Below, one piece after another: positions 16,494 to 24,513 of a DNA stretch of 64,000 bases (positions within the stretch are counted from its first letter, which is position 1; each line of letters opens with the position of its first letter). Where the stretch lies: assembly GCF_001510665.1 (NCBI RefSeq), contig NZ_LMTI01000005.1:294583-358582 (forward strand), written 5' to 3'. The DNA comes from Bacillus sp. FJAT-27445 (GTDB lineage Bacteria; Bacillota; Bacilli; Bacillales; Cytobacillaceae). Both the position numbers and the translations under genes were made by a program. The notes beneath the pieces were generated by a model that worked only from the letters and a program-made list of their open reading frames with translations, was not told the DNA's origin and searched no databases.

Positions 16494-17012
16494 TTATTCA
16501 GTTTCCTTTCCAAGCCGGAATGTCTCATATACCGTCCACTGCCCGTTTTCAAGTTGATAGAGGAAGTGGAAACGGTCAATTTCTTCTTCATGTTCAATTC
16601 CCTGCATCTTCAGCGTTCCATACACATCGAAATGTTCATCGTCTGAAAGCTTCTGGCCAACTGTGATGTGAGGAACGAATTTGAAATCCTGGCCTGGGCT
16701 GTTTAGAGTTTCATTTAGGTCTTTGTGTAGGGCGGTGATATTCTCATCCGGTTCGACCTTAAGATAAATAACGTTGTTGACTGGATGGAAGGAGCTAATC
16801 TTGGATGTCCTGAATTTAAAAGGTTCATGGTTTTCTGCTGCCTCACGAAGTTTTTTAGCAATTGTTTCGGCTTCCTCTTCAGTTGCATCGAACGCATTGA
16901 CTAGCGTTAGGTGCGGCGCAATAAGCGCATAATGCGGGTCATAACGTTTGCGATAAGAATTTACCCAGTCCTGAAGCTGTTTAGATGGAAAAAGTGCAAC
17001 TCCGAATCTCAT
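16494..17012 (-). CDS. yjcG: 2H phosphoesterase YjcG
   Basis: This is a 172-residue protein of the 2'-5' RNA ligase/cyclic phosphodiesterase (2H) superfamily. The two catalytic H-x-T motifs are PHLTLV and PHITVG, about 80 residues apart as usual. The physiological substrate is unknown. ATG 17012 has GGAGG upstream; a TTG at 17027 would place the Shine-Dalgarno inside the gene. The operon partner yjcF follows directly. Confidence 0.9.
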   Translation of the reverse strand: MRFGVALFPSKQLQDWVNSYRKRYDPHYALIAPHLTLVNAFDATEEEAETIAKKLREAAENHEPFKFRTSKISSFHPVNNVIYLKVEPDENITALHKDLNETLNSPGQDFKFVPHITVGQKLSDDEHFDVYGTLKMQGIEHEEEIDRFHFLYQLENGQWTVYETFRLGKETE

Positions 17013-17039
17013 ACGACCTACCTCCAAGAGTCCAATTTA

Positions 17040-17055
17040 CTGTACTAAAGTACAG
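17040..17055. promoter_or_regulatory. Palindrome in the yjcG leader
   Basis: CTGTACTAAAGTACAG has perfect 7-bp arms around AA. A TATAAT-like box for the minus strand lies about 30 nt further upstream, so the palindrome is near the transcription start or in the leader. The regulator is unknown. Confidence 0.3.
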
Positions 17056-17235
17056 CTTATGGTATTTGTCCTTCAGAATATTATAACAAATTTTTCTTGG
17101 AAAATATATTCTGGACAATGCCAAATGAAAAAATAGATAAAAAGTCTGTCGAATAAAGGGATTTAAGTACTGTATTAAACTTGGCAAACAGGAAAAAAGC
17201 TTTAGGACAAAAAGGTTTTTCTCCGTGTTCTCTTC

Positions 17236-17958
17236 CTAAAACAGTGCCTTCAAACCATCCCTTAAGTCCGGCTGCCAATAGGTCCATGCATGGCCGCCCT
17301 CGAATTCCCCATACTGATAGCCGAAGGGCTTTTTAGAAAGAAGATTGGAAAGTTCCCGGTTTGGGGTTAAGAAATCGGCGATTTTTCCGTTTGTAAGCTC
17401 CGCGGCATCTTCTTTCTTGCCAACAGAATGGTAGATATCGAGTGGTGGAGTTCCCTCGCTTTCTCTAACCGCCTTTAAGACATCCTCATTTACAAAAGGG
17501 GACTGGGCAAGCACTTTCCCAAATGTGTGCGGGTAAGCGAGAGCTGCCAGAAGCGAAACGGTTCCGGCAAGTGAATCACCGGCAAGAGCACGGGTCGATC
17601 CCATTTGATATGTCGGGTATTCCCTGTCCAGATAAGGGACCAGTTCGTGTGCGAGGAAGCGGAGATAGGCTCCATGTTTTTCCCCGCGTGGATGATATTT
17701 GCTGCGCCTGTCGGCTGGGTCCTTATATGGAATTCCAATTATAATGATGTTTTCAATTTCTTTTTTTGCTAAAAGTTCATCCGTAAGCGTTCCAATTCTG
17801 CCGAGCCTTAAGTAATCATTGCCATCCTGGGTAATTAGGAGAGAATACTTGTAAAGAGTTGAGAAAGTTGCAGGCAAGTGAATCAGAAGCTGGACAGACT
17901 CGCCCAAAGCCTCACTTTCAAAAAGAACTTCCTGGACAGTTCCGCGCGGATATTCCAT
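17236..17958 (-). CDS. yjcH: Esterase-family alpha/beta hydrolase YjcH
   Basis: This is a 240-residue hydrolase of the putative esterase (Fes/enterochelin esterase-like) family. The nucleophile elbow is AGDSLAG, the likely catalytic His is in FEGGHAW near the C terminus, and an Asp precedes in between. There is no signal peptide, so it is cytoplasmic. It is the last gene of the region collinear with B. subtilis yjbH-yjcH. Substrate is not known. Confidence 0.88.
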   Translation of the reverse strand: MEYPRGTVQEVLFESEALGESVQLLIHLPATFSTLYKYSLLITQDGNDYLRLGRIGTLTDELLAKKEIENIIIIGIPYKDPADRRSKYHPRGEKHGAYLRFLAHELVPYLDREYPTYQMGSTRALAGDSLAGTVSLLAALAYPHTFGKVLAQSPFVNEDVLKAVRESEGTPPLDIYHSVGKKEDAAELTNGKIADFLTPNRELSNLLSKKPFGYQYGEFEGGHAWTYWQPDLRDGLKALF

Positions 17959-18050
17959 AGCAATTCCTCCGGTTTAATGATGATTTTCAAATGCATTTTA
18001 CCATAACCCTGTATGAAAAGCTTTTCGGAAAGTATTCACAATATGGAAGG

Positions 18051-18080
18051 TTATCCAAATTATGATAGTGTTAGTATAAT
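18051..18080 (+). promoter_or_regulatory. Probable promoter of the PgpA-like gene
   Basis: TTATCC (18051-18056), an 18-nt spacer and a perfect TATAAT (18075-18080) lie 26 nt upstream of the start codon. Confidence 0.5.
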
Positions 18081-18105
18081 AGCGGAGCATGGAAGGGGAA
18101 TGGAA

Positions 18106-18642
18106 ATGGTGAGAGTGAACAGCAGGGTGGTTACGGCTGCTGCAAAAAGTAGATTAATTGAACGCGGTGTCGCAATAGAGGCGATTGCCGCTATCGTTTA
18201 CGAAATGCAAATTCCATACCACGACGGGTTAACGGTTGAGGAATGCATCGACAGTGTTGAAAAAGTATTGTTGAAAAGAGAAATTCAGCATGCCATCCTC
18301 GTTGGTGTCGAGCTCGACCAGCTTGCCGAACAGAAAAAACTGTCCGAGCCGCTCCAATCGATTGTGGAAAATGACGAAGGGCTATTCGGCATAGATGAAA
18401 CCATCGCTTTCGGGGCCGCGCTTGGTTATGGAAGCATTGCGGTGACCACATTCGGGCACCTAGATAAAAACAAAATCGGCATCATCAGGGACCTTGACAC
18501 AAAAAGCGGGGAAAGCGTCCATACATTCCTGGATGACATCGTCGCCGCGATCGTGGCAACAGCTTCGTCCAGGCTCGCCCACCGCAAACGCGATTTTGAG
18601 GAAGCGGCGGAGGAATTGAACGAAGTGGAATTGATTGGGTGA
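18106..18642 (+). CDS. Phosphatidylglycerophosphatase A-like protein (YutG family)
   Basis: This is a 178-residue protein of the PgpA/YutG family. Members dephosphorylate phosphatidylglycerophosphate or act as related low-temperature proteins. The segments LIERGVAIEAIAAIVYEMQ and the C-terminal DDIVAAIVATASSRL are typical. GGGG upstream fits ATG 18106; the longer frame from 18013 overlaps the promoter. It has no long membrane helices, as in the Bacillus soluble form. The enzymatic assignment is from family only. Confidence 0.75.
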   Translation: MVRVNSRVVTAAAKSRLIERGVAIEAIAAIVYEMQIPYHDGLTVEECIDSVEKVLLKREIQHAILVGVELDQLAEQKKLSEPLQSIVENDEGLFGIDETIAFGAALGYGSIAVTTFGHLDKNKIGIIRDLDTKSGESVHTFLDDIVAAIVATASSRLAHRKRDFEEAAEELNEVELIG

Positions 18643-18717
18643 ATATAGTAGAGCTTGGAATCTAATTGGTTTCGGGCTTTTTTTTATTGGAGGTCTTTTC
18701 AAAAAAGTTGGTTGAAA

Positions 18718-18843
18718 TTTGCGGATAAAACAAGTAAACTGCCGGATAAAAAGGAGAAACTGCCGGATAAGTGGGTGAAACTGCCGGATAAACATGAAAA
18801 AGTAGCGGGAATCGATAGCAAAGTGCTAGCAGAAATGAGAAAA
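18718..18843. repeat. Array 1 of 21-bp repeats (six units)
   Basis: Six units with an exact 21-bp period follow the PgpA-like gene. Units 2-4 share CTGCCGGATAA and end in GAAA; the last two are diverged (unit 5 contains GCGGGAATCGATAGCA). Because 21 is a multiple of three the array stays open in several frames and yields false ORFs of KLPDK or FIRQF repeats. A related array lies at 43287-43433. Confidence 0.85.
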
Positions 18844-18872
18844 AGTGGTGGCTGAATGTTTCAGCCGCCACT
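18842..18872. terminator. Bidirectional terminator
   Basis: AAGTGGTGGCTGAA pairs with TTCAGCCGCCACTT (one wobble) with T-rich tails on both strands. It ends the minus-strand gene that follows. Confidence 0.85.
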
Positions 18873-18874
18873 TT

Positions 18875-19165
18875 CTATTCTGCGAGTAGGTCTCGATACT
18901 CTTCTTTCCGTTCCAGCACTTTTTTCGCAAACGAACAGGCTGGGATAATCTGCTTCTGTTCTTCCTTTGCAAAATCTCCGATCCGGTATACAAGTTTTTT
19001 CCCTAGTCCGCGTCCATTTTGATCCTCGTCGACAATTGTGTGGGTGACGGTAATAATTTCTTTGCCATCCTTCCCGGTGCCGCTTGGGATATATTGAATC
19101 CGGCCAATTACCTTGCCATCTTCCTCAATATAAAACTCATTGTTGCCGTGCTTGATTTCTGTCAT
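18875..19165 (-). CDS. Small GNAT-like acetyltransferase (COG2388 type)
   Basis: This 96-residue protein resembles the short acetyltransferase-like family (COG2388) with VTHTIVDEDQNGRGLGKKLVYRIGDFAKEE, a compact acetyl-CoA-binding motif, and a C-terminal IIPACSFAKKVLE. GGGAG is eight bases before ATG 19165, so the first eight residues of the longer frame are not used. Function is unknown in most members. Confidence 0.75.
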   Translation of the reverse strand: MTEIKHGNNEFYIEEDGKVIGRIQYIPSGTGKDGKEIITVTHTIVDEDQNGRGLGKKLVYRIGDFAKEEQKQIIPACSFAKKVLERKEEYRDLLAE

Positions 19166-19347
19166 GTGACCAACTCCCATCCAATTCAATCTTCCTTAAC
19201 TATCATTTTCCCCAAACACACGCAAATAATCAATAAGATAAAATTATAAATCATTTATGTTAAATAGGGAGGTATAGTTAAAAAGTGGTTAAGTGCAAAT
19301 GAAATCCGATCCATCACATTTTTAAGTTAGCCAGGGGAGGGCAGAAC

Positions 19348-19503
19348 ATGAGACTCAGAAGACTGAATAGGGACGAGCGGCTGCCGATTGAATTATTGCT
19401 GCTGGCCGATCCGGCAAAAGAGCTTGTAAAAGAATACACAAGCGAAAAGGTGGAATGCTTTGTTGCAAAAGTTGAAGATGAAAGAAAAGAACCATTTACG
19501 TGA
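19348..19503 (+). pseudogene. N-terminal fragment of a GNAT acetyltransferase
   Basis: The 51 codons read like the first third of a GNAT protein: a start MRLRRLNRDE, then LPIELLLLADPAKELVKEY and VECFVAKVED, where the next expected strand (IIGVYVL type) is missing. The Shine-Dalgarno GGGGAGG is intact. The stop codon lies inside a perfect 10-bp hairpin (AGAACCATTT / AAATGGTTCT, 19488-19512) followed by ATTT. It looks like a truncated remnant closed by a terminator, or a short gene of unknown function. Confidence 0.55.
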
Positions 19504-19516
19504 AATGGTTCTATTT
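19488..19516 (+). terminator. Terminator overlapping the end of the GNAT fragment
   Basis: A perfect 10-bp stem with a 5-nt loop, followed by ATTTCC. The stop codon of the fragment is within it. It also faces the convergent gene at 19526. Confidence 0.6.
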
Positions 19517-19525
19517 CCATATATA

Positions 19526-19741
19526 TTAGCTTACACGCTTTGGCTTGTATGGCCTTGCCGAGAGGATGTTTTCCAGCTTAAACGTGCGCAATTTGTTCCG
19601 AAGCAGGCAAAACGCATAGACATCATTTCCCTTTACGCCGCGAATAATCATTTTGCGCTGGGAAAGCTCATTTTTTTTGGACAAATAAATCACTTCAAGA
19701 GGCATGTTTTCTTCCATTGAACGGAGCAGCATTCCATTCAT
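19526..19741 (-). CDS. Small WYL-like protein
   Basis: This is a 71-residue protein whose pattern (EVIYLSKKNELSQRKMII, then VYAFCLLRNKLRTFKLENILSA) resembles a single WYL-type beta-barrel domain without a DNA-binding part, as in small Bacillus proteins of this size. WYL domains usually sense ligands; no function can be given here. AAGGTG is found five bases before the ATG. Confidence 0.65.
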   Translation of the reverse strand: MNGMLLRSMEENMPLEVIYLSKKNELSQRKMIIRGVKGNDVYAFCLLRNKLRTFKLENILSARPYKPKRVS

Positions 19742-20066
19742 CTCAACACCTTCTTTCTGTTCCTATTATACGCGAACATTTGTTCTTTATTCATTGTTTT
19801 TGTCTGGAAATTAGGATTTTTTATATATAATAGGTTTTTGTAATTTTAAAGTGAATAAACCATGCATACTTTTTCTTCTTTTGGTATTGCCCGCTGTTCG
19901 TGTGGGCGGTATTTTTTAATAAATGGATTACAAACCCATTGGTCTATAGGCGTAAAATTAGTCTTTTCATCCTATTGTGCAAGGTGACCCCCGTAATTAG
20001 AATGAGATTATCTGTATATTTATACAGATTATTTGTTTTGCATACATATGTGGGAGGGATGTTTGA
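19742..20066. other. Intergenic region upstream of the M14 peptidase gene
   Basis: AT-rich. It holds TATAAT at 19826-19831 and, 60 nt later, a hairpin GCCCGC / GTGGGC (one wobble) followed by GGTATTTTTT (to about 19917). Together these could make a short RNA or an attenuator ahead of the peptidase gene. No clear promoter is seen between the hairpin and the GTG start, which has GGGAGGG at 20052-20058. Confidence 0.35.
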
Positions 20067-22442
20067 GTGAAAAAGAAAAAAGTTGTTTCAGGATTGCTTG
20101 CTGTGAGCATGCTTGCGGCGGTGCCTTGGTCTGCGGCAATGGCAAGCCCGGTGAAGTGGCAGAATGTAAATGTGAACGAGGAGCAGGATGGTAGCCTGTT
20201 CAACAGTGAAAACTATGACTTTATGAAGTTTTCGCAAATTGGCAAAAAGCTTGAGGAAATCAGCAAACAATCAAACCGTGTGAAGGTTGAAGTAAAAGGG
20301 ACTTCATCAAAAGGGTATCCACTTTACGTTGTAACCATCGCCGATCCGGAAGCGCAGGGGAAATTCGGCAAGTTCCAGGCTTTAAGGAAGCAGATGTTCA
20401 AGAATCCTCAAAAAGCGCAGGATTTTATAACGGAAAATCCTGATTTCAAGGTGCCAGTGATGATCAACGGGTCGATTCACGGGACCGAGTTTATCGGCAG
20501 TGACGCTGTCATGCAGCTGATTGAGCGGTTTGCGACGAAAAATGATGCAACGACGAAAGAAATTTTGAATAATAATATACTTATCTTCAACGTGGTCCAG
20601 AACCCGGATGGGCGTGTTGATGCAACGCGTTTCAACGGGGAAGGAATCGACCTGAACCGGGATTTCATCACCCAGTCCCAGCCGGAAACGAGGGAAACGG
20701 TCGCACTTTTAAAAGAGTGGAACCCGATGGTGTTCCTTGATACGCACGGCTATGTGAAAAATTACGGGCCGAACCTGCAAGGGCTGATTGAGCCGTGTAC
20801 GCCTCCGCATAACCCGAATTATGAATATGATCTGTACCAGAAGTGGGCTTTTGCGCAGGCGGAAGCAATGGAAGCTGAAATCATGGGCAATAAGGCTGCC
20901 TATGAAGGAAAGCTTTATCAGGATATGAAGGGGACATACATCCCGCAGCGCGATGATGCGGCCGGCTGGGATGATTATCCGCCAATCTTTACGCCGATGT
21001 ACGCAATGTACCATGGTGCTTACGGGCATACACTTGAAGCGCCGACAAACAATGAGGACGGCGTCCGCTGGATGTACGATGCGATTCTCGGCGCTTTGAA
21101 GTTCGCTACTGATAATAAGGAAGCGATGATCAAAGACCAAATTGAGATGTTCAAGCGCGGCATCAAGTTTAATCACCCTAATCATAAGGAAGGGCATTTC
21201 CCTGAAGCCTATATTTTGCCTGTGGATGATAAGGACCCAACCGTCGTAGAAAAAGCCGTCAACCATCTGATCAACAATGACATCGTGGTTGTTCAGGCAT
21301 CGAAACCGTTTACTGCAGGCGGTAAATCCTACGCAAAAGGAACGTACATTGTGAAAATGGACCAAGCAAAGGCTGGGCTTGCCAACACGATGCTTTGGGA
21401 TGGGGAAGATATTTCAAATGATACCGCGGCAATGTATGATATTTCGGCATGGAGCCTTCCTGAACTGTGGGGCTTTGAGGCCAACACGGTTCATGAAAAG
21501 GTCGATGTCGTCTCGTCTAAGGTGAATACTGTCAGCGGCCAGGGATCTGTTTCCGGAAAAGGGCCGTTCCTCATTCCGAATAGCTCCGTAAAAGCGGTGA
21601 AGCTGGTCAATGACCTGTTGGCAAAAGGAGTTTCCGTAAAGCGTGACGCTTCGGGGAATTTCTACGCTGAAGCGGCAGCAAATGAAATTTTCGCGGCTGT
21701 TAAGGAGAGCGGACTGCAAATTGGCACAGCAAAAGCCCCGGCAAATGCTGAAACGGTTAAAAGCCTTAATGTTGCGATTTTGAAGGATGGAGGAATGGGA
21801 AAAGTTCAATCCCATGCGGGAACGAAGCTAGCTTTGAAACGCCTAGGATTTAGCGTTGCAGAAGTAACCCCGGCTGACGTGGCTGATAATGGCCTTGGCG
21901 GGTTTGATGTGTTCGTCTACAGCGGGACTGAAAGCCTCATCTCGACAAACTTGAGCGCGGCGAATAAGGAGTTTGGCTTCCAGAATGCAGGCCAGTTGGA
22001 AACATTCAAGGCCAATTTAAACAGTTTCCTTAGCAATGGTGGCAAATACATCGCGGTCGGTGCTGGAGCTTCTCGTGCAACAAAAACACTTGGGCTGACG
22101 GATAATACTGTCAACACGGGCGGCGGCAACAGCAACGGCATCGTCAAGGTTGATTACAGCGGAACCGGACTTGGTGCGGGATATGGACAGGATGACATCG
22201 GCTTCGTCTACCACCCGGCATGGTATACAGTCGTTGGCAACGACACGGTTGCAGCAACGTTTGACAACAACCAGGATTATTTCCTTGCCGGCCATTGGAG
22301 AGGACGCCCGAACGTGGAGTCCCAGCCGGTGATTGTAAAAGAAGACAGCAAGGATGTAACATTGATCGGACTTGAGGCCGGTTTCCGCGACCATACGGAT
22401 TACCTGTTCAGGCTCCTGTCCAATGCGATTTTTACAAAATAA
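20067..22442 (+). CDS. Secreted M14-family zinc carboxypeptidase
   Basis: This 791-residue exported protein has a signal peptide (KKKKVV charged start, hydrophobic core, cleavage near ASP at 27). The M14 domain covers about residues 50-350: the zinc ligands are in NGSIHGTEF (H and E) and DTHG, and the substrate Arg motif is DLNRDF; a catalytic Glu is likely in HTLEAP. The C-terminal half (about 430-790) is a Ser/Ala/Gly-rich domain not typical of simple carboxypeptidases. The start is GTG with a strong Shine-Dalgarno. It is alone between intergenic gaps and ends at a strong terminator. Probable role: extracellular peptide degradation. Confidence 0.85.
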   Translation: MKKKKVVSGLLAVSMLAAVPWSAAMASPVKWQNVNVNEEQDGSLFNSENYDFMKFSQIGKKLEEISKQSNRVKVEVKGTSSKGYPLYVVTIADPEAQGKFGKFQALRKQMFKNPQKAQDFITENPDFKVPVMINGSIHGTEFIGSDAVMQLIERFATKNDATTKEILNNNILIFNVVQNPDGRVDATRFNGEGIDLNRDFITQSQPETRETVALLKEWNPMVFLDTHGYVKNYGPNLQGLIEPCTPPHNPNYEYDLYQKWAFAQAEAMEAEIMGNKAAYEGKLYQDMKGTYIPQRDDAAGWDDYPPIFTPMYAMYHGAYGHTLEAPTNNEDGVRWMYDAILGALKFATDNKEAMIKDQIEMFKRGIKFNHPNHKEGHFPEAYILPVDDKDPTVVEKAVNHLINNDIVVVQASKPFTAGGKSYAKGTYIVKMDQAKAGLANTMLWDGEDISNDTAAMYDISAWSLPELWGFEANTVHEKVDVVSSKVNTVSGQGSVSGKGPFLIPNSSVKAVKLVNDLLAKGVSVKRDASGNFYAEAAANEIFAAVKESGLQIGTAKAPANAETVKSLNVAILKDGGMGKVQSHAGTKLALKRLGFSVAEVTPADVADNGLGGFDVFVYSGTESLISTNLSAANKEFGFQNAGQLETFKANLNSFLSNGGKYIAVGAGASRATKTLGLTDNTVNTGGGNSNGIVKVDYSGTGLGAGYGQDDIGFVYHPAWYTVVGNDTVAATFDNNQDYFLAGHWRGRPNVESQPVIVKEDSKDVTLIGLEAGFRDHTDYLFRLLSNAIFTK

Positions 22443-22466
22443 GCGAATAATAGTTTGAGAGAGGAA

Positions 22467-22508
22467 AACGCATTGAATTCATAGATGAATTCCAATGCGT
22501 TTTTTTTG
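22467..22508 (+). terminator. Terminator of the M14 peptidase gene
   Basis: ACGCATTGAATTC pairs with GAATTCCAATGCGT (one bulge) and is followed by eight T. Confidence 0.9.
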
Positions 22509-23039
22509 TTTCTCTTCTAGGAAATCGAGTCTTGTTACGGGGATTTTCCTTTGTTTATACTTTTGTCAAGTATGCTGATTACCTAAATGGAGGGATAAAA
22601 AAATTATGAACAGGGACTAAAGGAGGAGTATGGTATGAGAGTATTTTTACCTATTATATTTAATATCTTTTTTACATTTCATTTTTTTAGCATAATTTTT
22701 ATCTAAAAGGCCTCTTTTTATTTTTGCCGACTATTCTAAACCTCTCGGATATCTTCCTTTTCTTCACTTTTTGCATAGTCCATTTTCCCCGCACTTCTTC
22801 CTTAATTTTAATAATAAAGGCTGTATTTCCCCGGTGTGTAAAGAAAGTAATACAAACTTAATGATAACCACCGACTTTCTCCCTGTTTATGAAAGTTCGT
22901 GAACTTCTCCATAGTAGGAAATAATCCCTTCTTCACTTTTAACTGATAAAAAACTAGGTTTCAATAAGAGGGTGAACAAAAATCGTCACATTTCAGCATT
23001 TTTTTTAAATTACAAAATATCTGATTAAGTGGAGGAATT
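22509..23039. other. Leader region of the exopolysaccharide operon
   Basis: AT-rich region of about 530 nt. It contains two tiny reading frames with good Shine-Dalgarno sequences (described separately), an inverted repeat AAGTTC-GT-GAACTT near 22903, and then GTGGAGG ahead of the co-polymerase gene. I could not fix the promoter. Confidence 0.4.
22635..22706 (+). CDS. 23-residue hydrophobic micro-ORF
   Basis: The ORF starts MRVFLPIIFNIF and is almost wholly hydrophobic and aromatic. GGAGGAG at 22622-22628 is seven bases before the ATG. A four-codon ORF (ATG 22606, Met-Asn-Arg-Asp-stop) with GGAGG upstream comes just before. They could be a leader peptide pair, a toxin-like peptide or chance. 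Low confidence. Confidence 0.3.
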   Translation: MRVFLPIIFNIFFTFHFFSIIFI

Positions 23040-23789
23040 ATGGAAGAAACAATCAGCTTGAAGCAATTGATACAGACGTTAAAAAAACATCTCATCCTCA
23101 TTTTAACAATTGTCATAATGGCAGTTGTAATAACCGGGGTTGTTAGTTACTCCTTTTTGACACCCATGTATCAATCATCTACACAAATCCTTGTAAACCA
23201 GGCAAAAGATGAGAAGGCAATTTACAGCACCACAGATGTTCAAACCAATCTGCAACTTATCAATACATATAATGTCATTATTAAAAGTCCTGCAATTCTG
23301 GATCTGGTCATTAGGGAGCTGGACTTGGACGTATCCTTTTCGCAGTTGAATGAAAACATCAAAGTGGCCAGCGAAAAAGATTCACAGGTTGTAACAATTT
23401 CTGTTCAGGATGAGAATCCTGAAATGGCAGCCCAAATCGCCAATACGACTGCTCAAGTTTTTCAACAGGAAATCGCAGCTATTATGAATGTCGATAATGT
23501 CAGCATTTTGGCGAGGGCCGAAGTGTCAGAAGGACAAGCACCAGTTAAACCACAGCCCATCCTAAATATGATGGTCGCACTTGTTGCCGGCTTGATGGCA
23601 GGTGTTGGTTTGGCATTTCTCATTGAGTATTTCGACAACACCATTAAGACTGAAAAAGATGTGGAAAGGGTCCTTGGACTGCCTGTCCTTGGCATCATAC
23701 CTGTGATAGAGGATTCAAAACTTGAAATGAAGAAAGCGCCACGTTCAGTAAAAACGTTGGAAACGAGGGGTGAAACAGTTGGTTCTTAA
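23040..23789 (+). CDS. ywqC: Polysaccharide co-polymerase / kinase activator (YwqC type)
   Basis: This is a 249-residue Wzz-domain membrane protein, the Gram-positive partner that activates a separate tyrosine kinase and controls chain length. Membrane helices are at about residues 17-38 and 173-195, flanking an extracellular domain; the conserved Pro-rich stretch PVKPQPILNM precedes helix 2. The cytoplasmic tail (about 195-249) should bind the kinase, encoded next and overlapping by 11 nt. GGAGG is four bases before ATG. It opens the exopolysaccharide operon. Confidence 0.88.
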   Translation: MEETISLKQLIQTLKKHLILILTIVIMAVVITGVVSYSFLTPMYQSSTQILVNQAKDEKAIYSTTDVQTNLQLINTYNVIIKSPAILDLVIRELDLDVSFSQLNENIKVASEKDSQVVTISVQDENPEMAAQIANTTAQVFQQEIAAIMNVDNVSILARAEVSEGQAPVKPQPILNMMVALVAGLMAGVGLAFLIEYFDNTIKTEKDVERVLGLPVLGIIPVIEDSKLEMKKAPRSVKTLETRGETVGS

Positions 23790-24477
23790 GAAAAAAAAGA
23801 ATACAAGTTTTTCTAATAGAAGGAAACTTGTCGCATCACTTGATCCCAAATCCGTAATTTCCGAGCAATATCGGACAATCAGGACAAATATACAGTTTTC
23901 ATCAGTAGACAAAAGCATTCAGACGATAATGGTGACTTCTGCCGGGCCCGGGGAAGGAAAATCTACAACGGCGGCAAATTTGGCAGTTGTCATGGCCCAA
24001 CAGGAAAAGAAGGTGCTTCTGGTCGACGCGGACTTGCGTAAACCGACGGCACACTACACGTTTAATTTAGTAAATCAGAATGGACTTACTAGTGTACTTG
24101 CAAAAACGAAAACCTTGGATCAGGCAATAAGTTCTACAGACAGCGCATTTTTATCGGTTTTACCCAGCGGGCCAATCCCTCCGAATCCAGCTGAACTTTT
24201 AGGATCAAAATCAATGGAAGAAATGCTTGCGGAAGCAAAAAAACAGTTTGATGTAATCATTTTTGATACGCCGCCAACGCTTGCTGTGACAGATGCCCAG
24301 ATACTGGCAAATCTTTGTGACGGTGTTCTTCTCATTCTTTTCAGTGGAAAATCCGAGATTGAACAAGTATCAAAAGCAAAGGAGCTGTTATTAGCAGCAA
24401 ACGGGAAGATTCTAGGCGTAGTTCTTAACCATAAGAAAATAAAGAAAGATGATTATTCTTATTATTATGGGACTTAG
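23779..24477 (+). CDS. ywqD: BY-kinase, CpsD/YwqD family tyrosine kinase
   Basis: This is a 232-residue bacterial tyrosine autokinase. The Walker A motif GPGEGKST is at 56-63, the Walker A' motif LLVDADLRKP is near 80-89 and Walker B (IIFDTPP) near 155; the C-terminal DDYSYYYGT is the autophosphorylated Tyr cluster. The frame opens at GTG 23770, but GAGGGG at 23765-23770 is spaced correctly for TTG 23779, which also matches known N termini. It works with the co-polymerase and is reversed by the next gene's phosphatase. Confidence 0.9.
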   Translation: MVLKKKKNTSFSNRRKLVASLDPKSVISEQYRTIRTNIQFSSVDKSIQTIMVTSAGPGEGKSTTAANLAVVMAQQEKKVLLVDADLRKPTAHYTFNLVNQNGLTSVLAKTKTLDQAISSTDSAFLSVLPSGPIPPNPAELLGSKSMEEMLAEAKKQFDVIIFDTPPTLAVTDAQILANLCDGVLLILFSGKSEIEQVSKAKELLLAANGKILGVVLNHKKIKKDDYSYYYGT

Positions 24478-24513
24478 TCCGTAAGTTGGCATTTGAAGGA
24501 AGGGGATTTAGCG

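Noticed and set aside
18655-18855. 66-codon ORF with repeated KLPDK
   Set aside because: It is array 1 read in one frame; there is no Shine-Dalgarno, and the 21-bp period keeps several frames open on both strands.
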